Made by a program: the position numbers and the translations under genes | Assembly (NCBI RefSeq): GCF_003441595.1 | Contig: NZ_CP031848.1 | Coordinates: 3,100,001 to 3,164,000, forward strand | Direction: 5' to 3' | From: Marinobacter sp. Arc7-DN-1 | GTDB taxonomy: Bacteria > Pseudomonadota > Gammaproteobacteria > Pseudomonadales > Oleiphilaceae | Length of the DNA: 64,000 nt | In this document: positions 1 to 8,058 of the stretch, piece after piece | Layout: the number at the start of each line of letters is the position of its first letter | Position numbering within the stretch: position 1 is the first letter of the stretch | The notes under the pieces: model-generated | What the model was told of the DNA's origin: nothing | Database searches by the model: none | Seen by the model: the letters and a program-made list of their open reading frames with translations, nothing else

Positions 1-1199
1 ACCACGCGATTGAGGCGATCAATTTCATCCTCCACGGAGATCAGCAGATCCCGTCGCTGGTCATCGGTTTCACCTTTTTCCAGTGCCTGAACCGTCAGCT
101 TGATGGTGGCCAGCGGATTGCGCACCTCATGGGCGACCCCTGTGGCGAACTCCCCCAACACAGCGAGTTTTTCCGCCTGAACCGTGCGCTGGATCATCTC
201 TTGCAGGCGGTCTGCCATGGCGTTGAAGGCGTGTGCCAGCACATCGATCTCATCCTTATCGTTTTTTGGTGCCTGCAGGCGAAATTTCAGGTCACCGGAG
301 GCAAAGGCTTCGGCGCCTTCGGTCAGCCGGGCAACCCGCCGACGCAGACTCCTCGCCAGTGCCCAGAATAAGGCCACCGTGCCCAGGACCATTACGCTGG
401 CCAAAGCATAGAGTCCGAGCTGGGCATCTCGCAACGGGCTCAGGATTTCACTCGCGGAAACCACGTAATCAATACGCCAGCCGGGCAGCACTTCCGGCCC
501 GGTACGCAGGGCCTCCGGCGCGGTTGTCTGCAGGTTGCCGGTGGCATCGAGCAGGTCGCCTGCGGGGGTGCGCAAAAAGGATTTCAGAACGCCGGCCAGG
601 TTTTCGGTGCGCATCAATTCGGTGAGGGACGCTAACCGCACATGCAGACCAATGGAGCCCTCAATAGCCTGATTGGCACTGTTCCGCAAAGGCTGACGGA
701 TTAACAGCCAGGCGGGGCCATCGCCATCGGGCAGGTGGGGGCCGATGATCTCACTGCTGCCAAAAGTGATGGTGGGCAGGCCCTTCAGTGACCAGCTCTC
801 ACGATTCCAGTAGGGGCTGCCGGAAGCGGCCTGACCCGGAATAACATCAGTCAGCTCCTCATTGCCGTCGAAAAACAGAACGCCGTAGAGGTCCGGTGAA
901 TCCGCCTCCACCCGAACCAGTTCTTTGACACCCTCGGGCACCGCATCGTTGTATGAAAGATACAGGGGGGTAGAGGGGTGGGTGGACAGGGTTTCAAGCT
1001 GGTAGATCCGGTTCTCGATAAAATTGGTTAAACGATTGACATTGCCGGCGACCTGGGCCTCAAGGCGCTCCCCGGCGAGACGCTCAGTCAGCAAGTCCGA
1101 GACTGCGGCGTAAAGCGCGCTGAGCAACGCAACCGAACCAACCATCAGTGTCAGCGAGAGAAAAGTGTAACGGCCCACCAGACTGAATCTGGGTTTCAT
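1..1199 (-). CDS. Sensor histidine kinase, N-terminal part (C-terminus beyond window)
   Basis: The reading frame is open from an ATG at 1199 to the left edge, about 399 residues. A hydrophobic helix follows the first ten residues. An extracytoplasmic sensory region of roughly 220 residues comes next, then a second membrane helix near residues 260-275 (LYALASVMVLGTVALFWALA), a HAMP-like linker, and a HisKA domain. The H-box HEVRNPLATIKL puts the phosphoacceptor His near residue 357. The ATP-binding domain lies outside the window. By family this is a membrane two-component sensor that phosphorylates a response regulator. Neither the ligand nor the partner can be read from the visible sequence. 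Confidence 0.9.
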   Translation of the reverse strand, partial: MKPRFSLVGRYTFLSLTLMVGSVALLSALYAAVSDLLTERLAGERLEAQVAGNVNRLTNFIENRIYQLETLSTHPSTPLYLSYNDAVPEGVKELVRVEADSPDLYGVLFFDGNEELTDVIPGQAASGSPYWNRESWSLKGLPTITFGSSEIIGPHLPDGDGPAWLLIRQPLRNSANQAIEGSIGLHVRLASLTELMRTENLAGVLKSFLRTPAGDLLDATGNLQTTAPEALRTGPEVLPGWRIDYVVSASEILSPLRDAQLGLYALASVMVLGTVALFWALARSLRRRVARLTEGAEAFASGDLKFRLQAPKNDKDEIDVLAHAFNAMADRLQEMIQRTVQAEKLAVLGEFATGVAHEVRNPLATIKLTVQALEKGETDDQRRDLLISVEDEIDRLNRV

Positions 1200-1604
1200 G
1201 GCAACCTCATTTTTTTCATCAGACAGCGATAAAACTGGCCTTTACTGTCTTGTCCGCTCCCCTTAAAGAGGGCAGGCCGCCTGGTAAAGAGCGCCGATAC
1301 TCTTTTGTGCAAATTCGCGGGCTCGTTGATCTCCGCAACGGCGGTTAAGGAACTTGGGGCATCAGCTTCCGGAAACAGGAACACTCAGCAGACAGCGTGA
1401 TCGGTCTCCGCGCCGCTGGCAAGATCTTCCGTTTCAATCATAGTTCCAGTGTGAAGATGGCGGCGACGGCGTGGTCCCCATTTAATGGTGTGATCGCCAC
1501 AGGTTCATTTACAGTTCGATTGCGGAAAAGGGGCAGGCTAACCCGCCGCAGTGGCACGTCAAGTTGTCGAGTGGGCTAAGGTCCCGTGTTGCGGGGCCTG
1601 GTCA
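1200..1604. other. Gene-free interval upstream of the kinase
   Basis: No convincing gene is visible. Short open frames here lack a recognisable domain and a good ribosome-binding site. The part next to 1200 should hold the promoter of the minus-strand kinase. The part near 1600 lies just past the 3' end of the broken hicA. Confidence 0.5.
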
Positions 1605-1827
1605 TTAGGCGTTCAAAAATTCGTTCACGTCGACGCCAGACTGTTTCAGAATGGCTTTCAGCGCCCTCTGGCATGTCGCCGGGGTGGCTGGGGATAGTGG
1701 TGTAGCGGTCGGTGCTGGAGTTATACCAGATTTCATGGGAGCCGGCTGCTTACCGGTCAAATACAAATCCCAATTTCTTGAGCTTCTTGATGATCTGCCG
1801 GTACTTGAAGCCTGCCAATCTACCCAT
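1605..1827 (-). pseudogene. hicA: HicA-type toxin, disrupted by a stop codon and a frameshift
   Basis: From ATG 1827 the frame reads MGRLAGFKYRQIIKKLKKLG and on to FVFDR, typical HicA, then hits a TAA at 1752-1750 where a Gln or similar codon is expected. Beyond the stop the same frame keeps HicA signature residues, including the catalytic-His segment GSHEIWYN and then SHPGDMPEG. A shift of +1 (or loss of two bases) near 1660 moves the tail ILKQSGVDVNEFLNA into another frame, ending at 1605. HicA proteins are double-stranded-RNA-binding-fold mRNA interferases of about 60-80 residues, so the span is full length but carries two independent lesions. It sits 6 bp downstream of hicB. Confidence 0.8.
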
Positions 1828-1833
1828 TAGAGG

Positions 1834-2064
1834 TTAGAGGCCCAGGATCAGTGGGTAATCAAAGGGATCTTGGGTGGTGGCCAAGTGGGCTTGCTGATGG
1901 CGTTCCGCTTGCGCTTCCAGCAGTTTCTTGGCGACATCGCGGGCAATCTCGAGGGTTTCGGTAATGGTACGCCCTTGGGCGATCAGGCCGGGAATATCAT
2001 CCGACGTCGCCAGATAGACGCCTTCGGGCAGCTTTTCGATATGCAGGTTGGCAATCTGTTCCAT
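1834..2064 (-). CDS. hicB: HicB-like antitoxin (DUF1902 type)
   Basis: A 76-residue protein. The pattern EGVYLATSDDIPGLIAQGRT, then an amphipathic helix of the type EIARDVAKKLLEA, is the partial RNase-H-like fold of HicB/DUF1902 antitoxins. Family members bind and neutralise HicA and often repress their own operon. In this arrangement hicB precedes hicA. The gene itself has no lesion, although the hicA behind it is broken twice. It may be kept for autoregulation or for cross-neutralising another HicA, or it may simply not have decayed yet. Confidence 0.8.
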   Translation of the reverse strand: MEQIANLHIEKLPEGVYLATSDDIPGLIAQGRTITETLEIARDVAKKLLEAQAERHQQAHLATTQDPFDYPLILGL

Positions 2065-2244
2065 TAAGACTCTCCAGATCAGGCCGGGTTATGGCCCTCT
2101 CTTCTCCAGTTTTGGCAAAGCCACCTCCGGCAAGCCGAATTCCTAGTCTGAAAGGTGTTATTCAATGCAAATAACCTAGCGCTCGTGGTGTTCCCTGTCG
2201 AGCCACGCGATCCGCAAGGAATGGCATGCGCTGGGAAGCCTGCC

Positions 2245-2285
2245 CTGGTCCAAAGAGGTTCAGTATCCTTGTGCCGCCTGCCCAA
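2245..2285 (-). repeat. Copy 1 of a 41-bp sequence shared with an IS transposase tail
   Basis: The stretch around CAGTATCCTTGTGCCGCC closely matches 3335-3375, about 1,090 bp away in the same orientation. Read on the minus strand, both copies encode RHKDTEPLW. The second copy lies at the 3' end of an IS3-like transposase fragment. This copy is therefore probably an insertion-sequence end left after decay or a duplication. Confidence 0.6.
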
Positions 2286-2365
2286 CAGCAACCAACACAG
2301 TTGAAAGAAGGGATTGCGGTTGTATCACTAAGTGCTATACCTGCTGTCAATAATAAGGACGAGGA

Positions 2366-2634
2366 ATGCAGGTATTTAAGAACAAGGCTTTCGGCAGGTG
2401 GGCCCCCAAGGAGGGGGTAAGAGCGGGGGGGGGGGCAGAGCCCTGCTGGCCTATCGGGCGGGTGACAAGGCCTTCTTTGTCTACGGCTTCGCCAAGAACG
2501 TGCGAGCCAATATCAGCGACAAGGAACTGAAGGCCCTAAAGTTATATGCGGATACCTTGCTGCACTACAGCAAGGCCGAGTTGAGAAAAGCCGTGAAAAG
2601 CGGCGCATTGATTGAGGTCATTAGCGATGGATAA
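2366..2634 (+). pseudogene. HigB/RelE-like toxin with internal deletion and 11-G tract
   Basis: ATG 2366 has a good ribosome-binding site (AGGACGAGGA just upstream) and starts MQVFKNKAFGRWAPKEG, the N-terminus of a RelE/HigB-family mRNA interferase. The C-terminal part, ALLAYRAGDKAFFVYGFAKN through to VISDG, is also family-like but lies in a different frame (offset +2). Compared with the usual layout, roughly 35-45 central residues are missing. The junction falls in a G-rich stretch that includes a run of 11 G at 2425-2435. The product cannot be a complete toxin. The stop codon overlaps the start of the antitoxin gene by 8 bp, as in intact operons of this kind. Confidence 0.75.
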
Positions 2635-2932
2635 ATCAATCCTGGACACCATCCACGAAGGTGCCAAAGAGTTGCACGACGCCGGTGTGATGGGCGATGT
2701 TACCTTGCGCGAGTTTGATGCCCTGTGCCTGCCGCCGGTGAAAGTCTACACCCCTGCCCAGATCAAGCGCATCCGGCAGAAAGCCAGGGCCAGCCAGGCG
2801 GTATTCGCCGCCTATCTGAATACCAGCCTCTCCACAGTACAGAAGTGGGAGATTGGCGGCAAAAAGCCGAACGGTCCCTCGTTGAAACTGCTGAACCTGG
2901 TGGATAAGAAGGGACTGGACGCACTGGTCTAA
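2627..2932 (+). CDS. HTH (XRE/HigA-like) antitoxin
   Basis: A protein of 101 residues from ATG 2627. This start fits the 8-bp overlap with the toxin stop; an upstream in-frame start at 2612 is less likely. Residues about 45-95 form a helix-turn-helix of XRE/HigA type: YTPAQIKRIRQKARASQAVF, then AAYLNTSLSTVQKWEIGGKK. The N-terminal arm probably contacts the toxin. Family members repress the operon and neutralise a RelE/HigB-type partner. Here the partner is deleted internally, so this is an orphan antitoxin. Confidence 0.85.
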   Translation: MDKSILDTIHEGAKELHDAGVMGDVTLREFDALCLPPVKVYTPAQIKRIRQKARASQAVFAAYLNTSLSTVQKWEIGGKKPNGPSLKLLNLVDKKGLDALV

Positions 2933-2983
2933 CCCCCAAGCCTGCGGAGCCATCTTCGCGGGCATTTTTGTCCCGTTCCCACT

Positions 2984-3120
2984 GGAGTGGTTGGGATCGG
3001 CAGGAATTTGATCATATCCTGCTCTGAGAGCGCCCAATATCGACAGTTTGAGCCACAGTCCCGTTCACACCGTTCGCATGATGGGAGCGGTTGGGAAAGG
3101 CCGAATTTTGATCAATTTCT
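2984..3120. repeat. Diverged 37-bp direct repeat with 100-bp period
   Basis: The stretch 2984-3020 (GGAGTGGTTGGGATCGGCAG and onward) is repeated with about three quarters identity at 3084-3120 (GGAGCGGTTGGGAAAGGCCG and onward), exactly 100 bp later. Both copies continue into a TTTGATCA-like block. Subterminal repeats of some insertion sequences look like this, and IS remnants lie on both sides, but no family could be assigned. Otherwise the 2933-3291 interval shows no gene. Confidence 0.45.
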
Positions 3121-3291
3121 GGTCAAGGTTCGGCCAGGTAAGCCTAAAAAGTTGGCAATGTCAGCCAGATTTTGACGGCTTCCGCTCTTTAACAGCCTGA
3201 CTTTTCGTGTTCCGGGCAGGTATAACCCTCGTTCGATGCGAACGCGGTCTATGTCTGCTGTTTCATTCTGTTAGATGGCGCCTTGTATCCA

Positions 3292-3498
3292 TCAATCCGG
3301 GAAATAATACCCCGTCAGCACCCCATCCCAGGCGCTGGCCCAGAGAGGCTCGGTATCCTTGTGCCGTTTGCCTCGGAAGACTTCTTTTGGCGTGAGGCCA
3401 TCAAGATTCTGGTGTGGCCGCAAGCGGTTGTACCAAGCCTGGTAGATGAGCAATTCGGTCTGCAGGTCCGGGCTGTTAGAGGAGTCCATACACGCCAC
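3292..3498 (-). mobile_element. IS3-like transposase (integrase core) C-terminal fragment
   Basis: The minus-strand frame encodes SPDLQTELLIYQAWYNRLRP and then HQNLDGLTPKEVF, the C-terminal end of a DDE integrase-core transposase of the IS3 (orfB) type. The DDE catalytic region that should precede it is absent beyond 3498. The tail after KEVF (RGKRHKDTEPLW) is not standard for the domain and matches the 2245-2285 repeat. This is a dead remnant, not a functional element. Confidence 0.7.
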
Positions 3499-3570
3499 TA
3501 AATCAGCACCTACATTCCAGTCCTGAGATTGAACACACTGATTCCCTCTTCAACTCCAGGAGGAATCAGC

Positions 3571-3650
3571 ATGACCCGCGAACGAGAACAACTTTGGCAG
3601 CAGCATATCACGGAGTGGCAGGCCTCTGGATTGTCTGGAATGGCCGCCGT
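3571..3650 (+). mobile_element. IS66-family TnpA fragment (N-terminus only)
   Basis: From ATG 3571, with a strong ribosome-binding site AGGAGGA, the frame reads MTREREQLWQQHITEWQASG, then LSGMA. This is the N-terminus of the small IS66 accessory protein TnpA. The similarity stops abruptly near 3650, where unrelated sequence joins. Only the first 25 or so residues remain. The junction leads directly into the ATPase remnants. Confidence 0.6.
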
Positions 3651-3668
3651 GTCACTTCGCCCCGATGT

Positions 3669-4586
3669 ATGGAGAACCGCATGGAATCACCCGCTGAAAG
3701 TTATGGACTTGAGAACATCGTCCTGCACCATTCGTTCAAAAAGTTTGCTGGACGCACCGTTCGGATCCAGTGCAGAGAGCGGACACATGTTGGCGGTACC
3801 AACGGAGCTGGAAAAACCTCCATCTTGCATTTGATTCCTGCCTTCTACGGAGAAGAACCGGATCGGATCGTGAGTCGCGCTGGCGGGCGATTATGGTCTG
3901 GGTGGCCCTGACAGTAAGATGAGCCATATTGATCGCCTGACCCATGTCGTCCTGAACAAGAATCGGCTGCTTTCCAGCTTCAAGGGCATGATCTGCGAGA
4001 CCATGTTCGATTCGATTCACATCAACAAGCGACCAACCATCCTGCATGAGCGCGATCTGGTCAACGATATCCGCAGCCTTGAGGCATTTGAGCGGGAAGA
4101 GTCGGCCATACGGGAATGCCTGGTCAAGGATGCAGAGCGTAAGGCACCGGGAAAGGCACGGTCTTGATTCCCGCCGACTGGGGGCGCCTCATCGAGGACG
4201 AGGACTTACGCGAGGAAATCAGTCAGCGCGATGCCCACCGTCGTCAATCCAGAGCCATGACTCGGCTCAAAGCGTTGGCGAAAGGCACGGACTGGGAGTC
4301 TGTCGTGGTCGCCATGGGAGAAGCCGAGCTGGCGGTAATGCAGGAGCACCTCACGGTAAGAGGATGGCTGCTGGCTGGGAACTGCTAACCGCTAACCTCC
4401 ATGTACGCCAACTACAAGCGCTTAACTAGCCTGGATACAACCGCGGATGTGAGCGTCGATCGGGATGATTTGATACCAGGAGCGTTTTGGTCGGACAAAC
4501 CGGTCATACGGAATACTGTGGATGATCTGCATTATGAGCTGGAGACAAGACAAGCAGAAAGGGAAGGCTGGAAATTGCCGCTATAA
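3669..4586 (+). pseudogene. Remnants of a large P-loop ATPase
   Basis: Four consecutive plus-strand fragments in different frames look like pieces of one large protein. The first (from 3669) has a Walker A motif in THVGGTNGAGKTSILHLIPA followed by FYGEEPDRIV, as in SMC/Rad50-like ATPases of conflict systems. The second (from 3919) reads RLTHVVLNKNRLLSSFKG. The third (from 4164) reads RLKALAKGTDWESVVVAM. The fourth (from 4401) reads DDLIPGAFWSDKPVIRNTVD, then DLHYELETRQ. Each ends in a frame change or stop, and intact homologues of this type are far longer. The exact family could not be named. Assigning the last three pieces to the same gene is inference from order and coding character. Confidence 0.5.
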
Positions 4587-5040
4587 ACCGAGAGCGGCCA
4601 GAAAATCCATGGACTGCAAGGAACCGAGAGCGAAAGCCCAAAAGGCATTAAAACGCTTGCCTGAAGCGTTCGGACTGTCCAGCTAGCATCATCATCCTTG
4701 ATGTGAATGTGCTGGATTTCTTCTTTGTTCAGCACCAGATTGCGAAACTCCCCCAAGGTGAGCCCTTGACCAACAGCCGTTTCCTGCGGCTGGGGTCGCG
4801 TGCTGCTGTCGGTAAGGCACTAAACTTCGGTCCTCAAGAATGCCGGCCTGGATGAGCGAGGCGTTCAGAGAATACGAGGCAGGGCGAGCCCATGGCTGAG
4901 CAGGCGTTTCTCTATCTTAACTCCGAAGTTGCAGTGTCCGTTAACGTTGAGCGGCATTTATTCCGCGAGCTGTCTCCGGTTTGGTTCTATATACCATCAC
5001 GATAGACTATAGATACCGGCTTAGCGGCATTATATATCAG
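4587..5040. other. Intergenic remnant region
   Basis: No intact gene is visible. On the minus strand, 4680-4800 encodes a short coding-like stretch (LTLGEFRNLVLNKEEIQHIH) without upstream or downstream continuation, probably another gene fragment. From about 4980 the sequence becomes AT-rich and leads into the control region of the HipA-like gene. Confidence 0.4.
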
Positions 5041-5097
5041 TATGCTGGTATTTAAGGTCGTTAATAGCTATGGTAAAGTCTACTATGCTGATATTTA
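5041..5097 (+). promoter_or_regulatory. Operator-like direct repeat in front of the HipA-like gene
   Basis: TATGCTGGTATTTA (5041-5054) recurs as TATGCTGATATTTA (5084-5097), 13 of 14 identical, 43 bp apart start to start (about four helical turns). The second copy ends 3 bp before the ATG at 5101. There is no Shine-Dalgarno sequence, so the copy probably overlaps the promoter and the mRNA may be nearly leaderless. The HTH partner encoded downstream is the obvious candidate to bind it. This is inference from position and repetition. Confidence 0.45.
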
Positions 5098-5100
5098 GAT

Positions 5101-6486
5101 ATGGCTATGCAGAGCGAGCAAAAGATCCTGACCCTACAGGTCTACTGGAACTATCAGTGGCACGACGCCGGCACCGTCCGGTTCCCGAACCCCAAGACCG
5201 GCCTCACTGGTGATATGGCGTTCACCTACAACGGCAAGTATGTGAATGCGGTCACCACGGCGAAGGAAGGCCTGTCGTTCAGGGATGAGCGGGCCATTGG
5301 CCACCATGTCCCCGGACACCTGATGAAGAGGTACCCCCGGGAACCGGTTGCCCCGGTACTCCGGGACATCATCCCCCAGGGTGCCGGGCGACGGTATCTG
5401 CTCCGTCATTGGGACGTGACCGGGGATCCGGGTCCGTCCGTTGACTTCAAATTGCTCAGCGAAGGGTGCATCGCACCGATCGGCAACCTGCGCATCAAGG
5501 AGGCCGCGGAGGCTTTCGAGGCGCAGGTAAAAGACACCAAAGTGATCTCGTTCACTCAGGATGACATCAGCGATCGGGATGAGTACCTGCTGGAGTACGC
5601 CAATCAGCTGGGTGTGGTCATCGGTGGCGCCACCGGCGCCGGCGGCGATGCGCCAAAGCTGCTGGTCGTCGAGGACCGGGACGGTCGATTCTACCTGGAG
5701 GGGACCCTCCCGGAGCTGGAAATCGCCAATCACTGGCTGGTGAAGTTTCCCCGGGGCCGGATGATGCCAGAGGATCAGGACATCCTGCGAGCAGAGGGAA
5801 TCTTCTACGAGGCCTTAGATCAGCTGGGCCAAAACACTATTCGGGGTGCCCATGTGGTAGAAGGCAGGGTCCCGGCATTGTGGCTGCCGCGATTTGATCG
5901 GGAGGTAGCCCCGGGCGGGGTCCGGCGGTACGGGGTCGAGTCGATGTACAGCCTCAACAAGATGATTGGCGACGGCGCCAGGATGGAACACCCTGATGTT
6001 ATAGTCCGGCTGCGCGAGGCGATCACGCACCCACCGGAGTTCGATACAACCCTGTGCGAGTACCTGGTGCGCGACGTCATCAACTACACCTTCGGCAACA
6101 GCGACAATCACGGGCGCAATACCGCCCTGATCAAGCGCGACGGCCGGATCAGCCTGTCCCCGGCTTACGACCTGGCGCCCATGGTGCTGGACAAGGAGGC
6201 CATTGCCCGGACGACAGTCTGGCCGCAGGAATACCAGCATTCGGTCTATGAACCGAACTACCACAAGATCATCCGGGACTTTGCCGAAAACCCGGACATC
6301 ACCCGGGCCCGATTCATTGCTGAGCTGGAAAAGCTGGCGGGCCTGAAGAAAAAGGTGGTGGACCTGGGTGCACCCGGGCGGGTCCTGGAACATAAGAACA
6401 TCGTCTTTGAGCGCCCGGAGAGGTTCTTGGAGACCCTGAAGACCGAGGCGGGAGGCGATGATGCCCAGAATGCCACCAAAGGTTGA
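5101..6486 (+). CDS. HipA-like serine/threonine kinase (toxin family)
   Basis: 461 residues, the normal size for HipA proteins. The C-terminal kinase core has the hallmark NYTFGNSDNHGRNTALI (catalytic Asp in the N-x-D-x-H-x-x-N motif) and LSPAYDLAPM (metal-binding Asp). The N-terminal part corresponds to the small coupling subdomain. HipA kinases phosphorylate translation factors such as glutamyl-tRNA synthetase and are neutralised by an HTH partner. Here the partner lies downstream and overlaps by 29 bp, the reverse of classical hipBA. The start has no clear ribosome-binding site; ATG 5107 is an alternative. The frame is intact, unlike the two broken toxins to the left. The substrate is unknown. 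Confidence 0.87.
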   Translation: MAMQSEQKILTLQVYWNYQWHDAGTVRFPNPKTGLTGDMAFTYNGKYVNAVTTAKEGLSFRDERAIGHHVPGHLMKRYPREPVAPVLRDIIPQGAGRRYLLRHWDVTGDPGPSVDFKLLSEGCIAPIGNLRIKEAAEAFEAQVKDTKVISFTQDDISDRDEYLLEYANQLGVVIGGATGAGGDAPKLLVVEDRDGRFYLEGTLPELEIANHWLVKFPRGRMMPEDQDILRAEGIFYEALDQLGQNTIRGAHVVEGRVPALWLPRFDREVAPGGVRRYGVESMYSLNKMIGDGARMEHPDVIVRLREAITHPPEFDTTLCEYLVRDVINYTFGNSDNHGRNTALIKRDGRISLSPAYDLAPMVLDKEAIARTTVWPQEYQHSVYEPNYHKIIRDFAENPDITRARFIAELEKLAGLKKKVVDLGAPGRVLEHKNIVFERPERFLETLKTEAGGDDAQNATKG

Positions 6487-6748
6487 AGATGATGAGCGCG
6501 AGGCGGCCCAGGCTGATCTGGAAAAGCGCATGAAGCAGGGCAAGATCTCGGTGGGGGCCGCAGTGCGTGAGATCCGCCAGCGCTTTGTCGGTATCACGCT
6601 GGAAGACTACGCTCGGCTGTGTGGACTGTCGAAGACCACCCTTATGAATATTGAGCGTGACGACCCCCGGGTCCTGCTCGAATCTGTCAAGAAGGCCGTG
6701 CAGCCACTGGGTTACCAGTTGTCCCTGGTGCCCCCTGCAGATCTTTAG
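6458..6748 (+). CDS. HTH (XRE) partner of the HipA-like kinase
   Basis: 96 residues. The core RQRFVGITLEDYARLCGLSK, then TTLMNIERDD, is a classical XRE helix-turn-helix, preceded by about 35 charged residues. The start ATG 6458 follows GGGAGG and lies inside the kinase gene, so translation is probably coupled. By analogy with HipB it should repress the operon, perhaps at the TATGCTG repeats, and hold the kinase inactive. The kinase-first order is less common than hipB-hipA but recurs in HipA-type modules. Confidence 0.82.
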   Translation: MMPRMPPKVEDDEREAAQADLEKRMKQGKISVGAAVREIRQRFVGITLEDYARLCGLSKTTLMNIERDDPRVLLESVKKAVQPLGYQLSLVPPADL

Positions 6749-6891
6749 AGAAGGCAGTACCCAAGCGTGCAAGTCTGGCTCCAGACCATGTTGGTACGAA
6801 GGCCGTTGTCTACTGCACCTGATAGGAATGGAGCGCCACATAAATGGCCGTCCAAATTAACTGCAAATAGGTCTTCCTGTGGAGCGCAACG

Positions 6892-7740
6892 GTGAAGCTG
6901 ATCTTGAGCCGAAAAGGATTCGATTCATCCGCCGGTGGATGTCCCAGCCCGGTATTTCCCGACAACTCCTTTTACGCACTACCTATCCCGGACAAGAAAT
7001 CACGCATTACCTATCAAGAGCTGAACTATCAGGGTATAAATATCGGTAAGCTCGTTGCAGATTTAACGGGCGATCCCCGACGCATTGCGCATTACGCTCA
7101 CCTCGATCCTGATCTCATTGATCATGTTTACCCGCGACATACTGACTGGCGACCTCTGCTTGGGCAGTCGGGTAGTGCTCAAGGGCATTTGCGTAAGCAA
7201 GAAGTAGGCGTGGGTGACGTCTTCATGTTTTTCGGACTATTCAGACCAGTTGAGAAAAGTGGTGAGAACTGGAGGTTCATTAAGTCGGCACCCGCATTTC
7301 ATGCCCTGTGGGGCTGGCTCCAGATCGGAGAGATTCGTAAGGTTGACCAATTAGCAGAAAAAGAGTTGGCCTGGGCCCGTTATCACCCTCACTTTCACGG
7401 TCAAATTGATGCAAGCAACACACTTTATCTTGCTTCTGAAACCTTGCGCCTGGATGGACTGGATATTGGGTTACCGGGGGCGGGAACATTCAGACAAATG
7501 CATGACCAGTATAGGCTGACCGCACCAGGGGTAACTTCCCCAACACATTGGCGCTTGCCCGGTTTTTTCTATCCCAATAGCTCTGGTTTTACATTGAGTT
7601 TCCATAGCAACCCGGCTCGCTGGTCCAGGGCTGGAAAGTACTGTCATCTGATGAGCGCTTCCAGAGGTCAGGAGTTCGTTCTTGACGCTTCGGGTTATCC
7701 TGAGGCTATCTCCTGGCTTAATGGGCTTTTGCGGCAGTGA
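6892..7740 (+). CDS. Nmad3-domain protein (nucleotide-modification associated)
   Basis: 282 residues from a GTG at 6892. The opening MKLILSRKGFDSSAGGCPSP, then PDNSFYALPIPD, and the later segment VGDVFMFFGLFR are typical of the predicted nucleotide modification associated domain 3 (Nmad3). That family was defined computationally next to DNA base-hypermodification genes; no enzyme activity is established for it here. The gene stands alone: 143 bp separate it from the HipA pair and about 300 bp from the integrase fragment. No modification enzyme is visible nearby. It could be a leftover of a lost phage- or island-borne modification system, or a stand-alone protein. Confidence 0.72.
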   Translation: MKLILSRKGFDSSAGGCPSPVFPDNSFYALPIPDKKSRITYQELNYQGINIGKLVADLTGDPRRIAHYAHLDPDLIDHVYPRHTDWRPLLGQSGSAQGHLRKQEVGVGDVFMFFGLFRPVEKSGENWRFIKSAPAFHALWGWLQIGEIRKVDQLAEKELAWARYHPHFHGQIDASNTLYLASETLRLDGLDIGLPGAGTFRQMHDQYRLTAPGVTSPTHWRLPGFFYPNSSGFTLSFHSNPARWSRAGKYCHLMSASRGQEFVLDASGYPEAISWLNGLLRQ

Positions 7741-8058
7741 TCAGCTATTAAGCAGTTTCTCTATTTGGGCACAAGCCTGATAAGGATTTGATGTCCGGAA
7801 GACGGACGTTTGATGCCAGTGGATCGATCTGTGTATGAGTAGACGCCCGGTGACGACCATCGATTCGTTGAAGGCGCTGGTTTTCGTGACTTGAGCCACC
7901 TTTACAGCTTTGATTCTACCAATGCTACCAGCGCCCCTGGGGTTCGCCGAACGAGGCCAGCACTTTCAATGCATCCAACACAACTCTGGGGCAGACTCGC
8001 CCACCGATCGGCATTAATGTTGTCACCGGAGCATTGAGGCAACCGCCGGAGATGAACG
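7741..8058. other. Gene-free interval
   Basis: No supported gene or RNA is seen between the Nmad3 gene and the recombinase fragment. A minus-strand open frame (8105-7902) overlaps the recombinase start and shows no domain. The right end may hold the promoter of the recombinase fragment. Confidence 0.4.

Noticed and set aside
1397..1579. A 60-residue plus-strand frame
   Set aside because: No ribosome-binding site, no domain and no coding bias.
5815..6597. A 260-residue minus-strand frame over the HipA-like gene
   Set aside because: Antisense shadow; the HipA motifs are on the plus strand.
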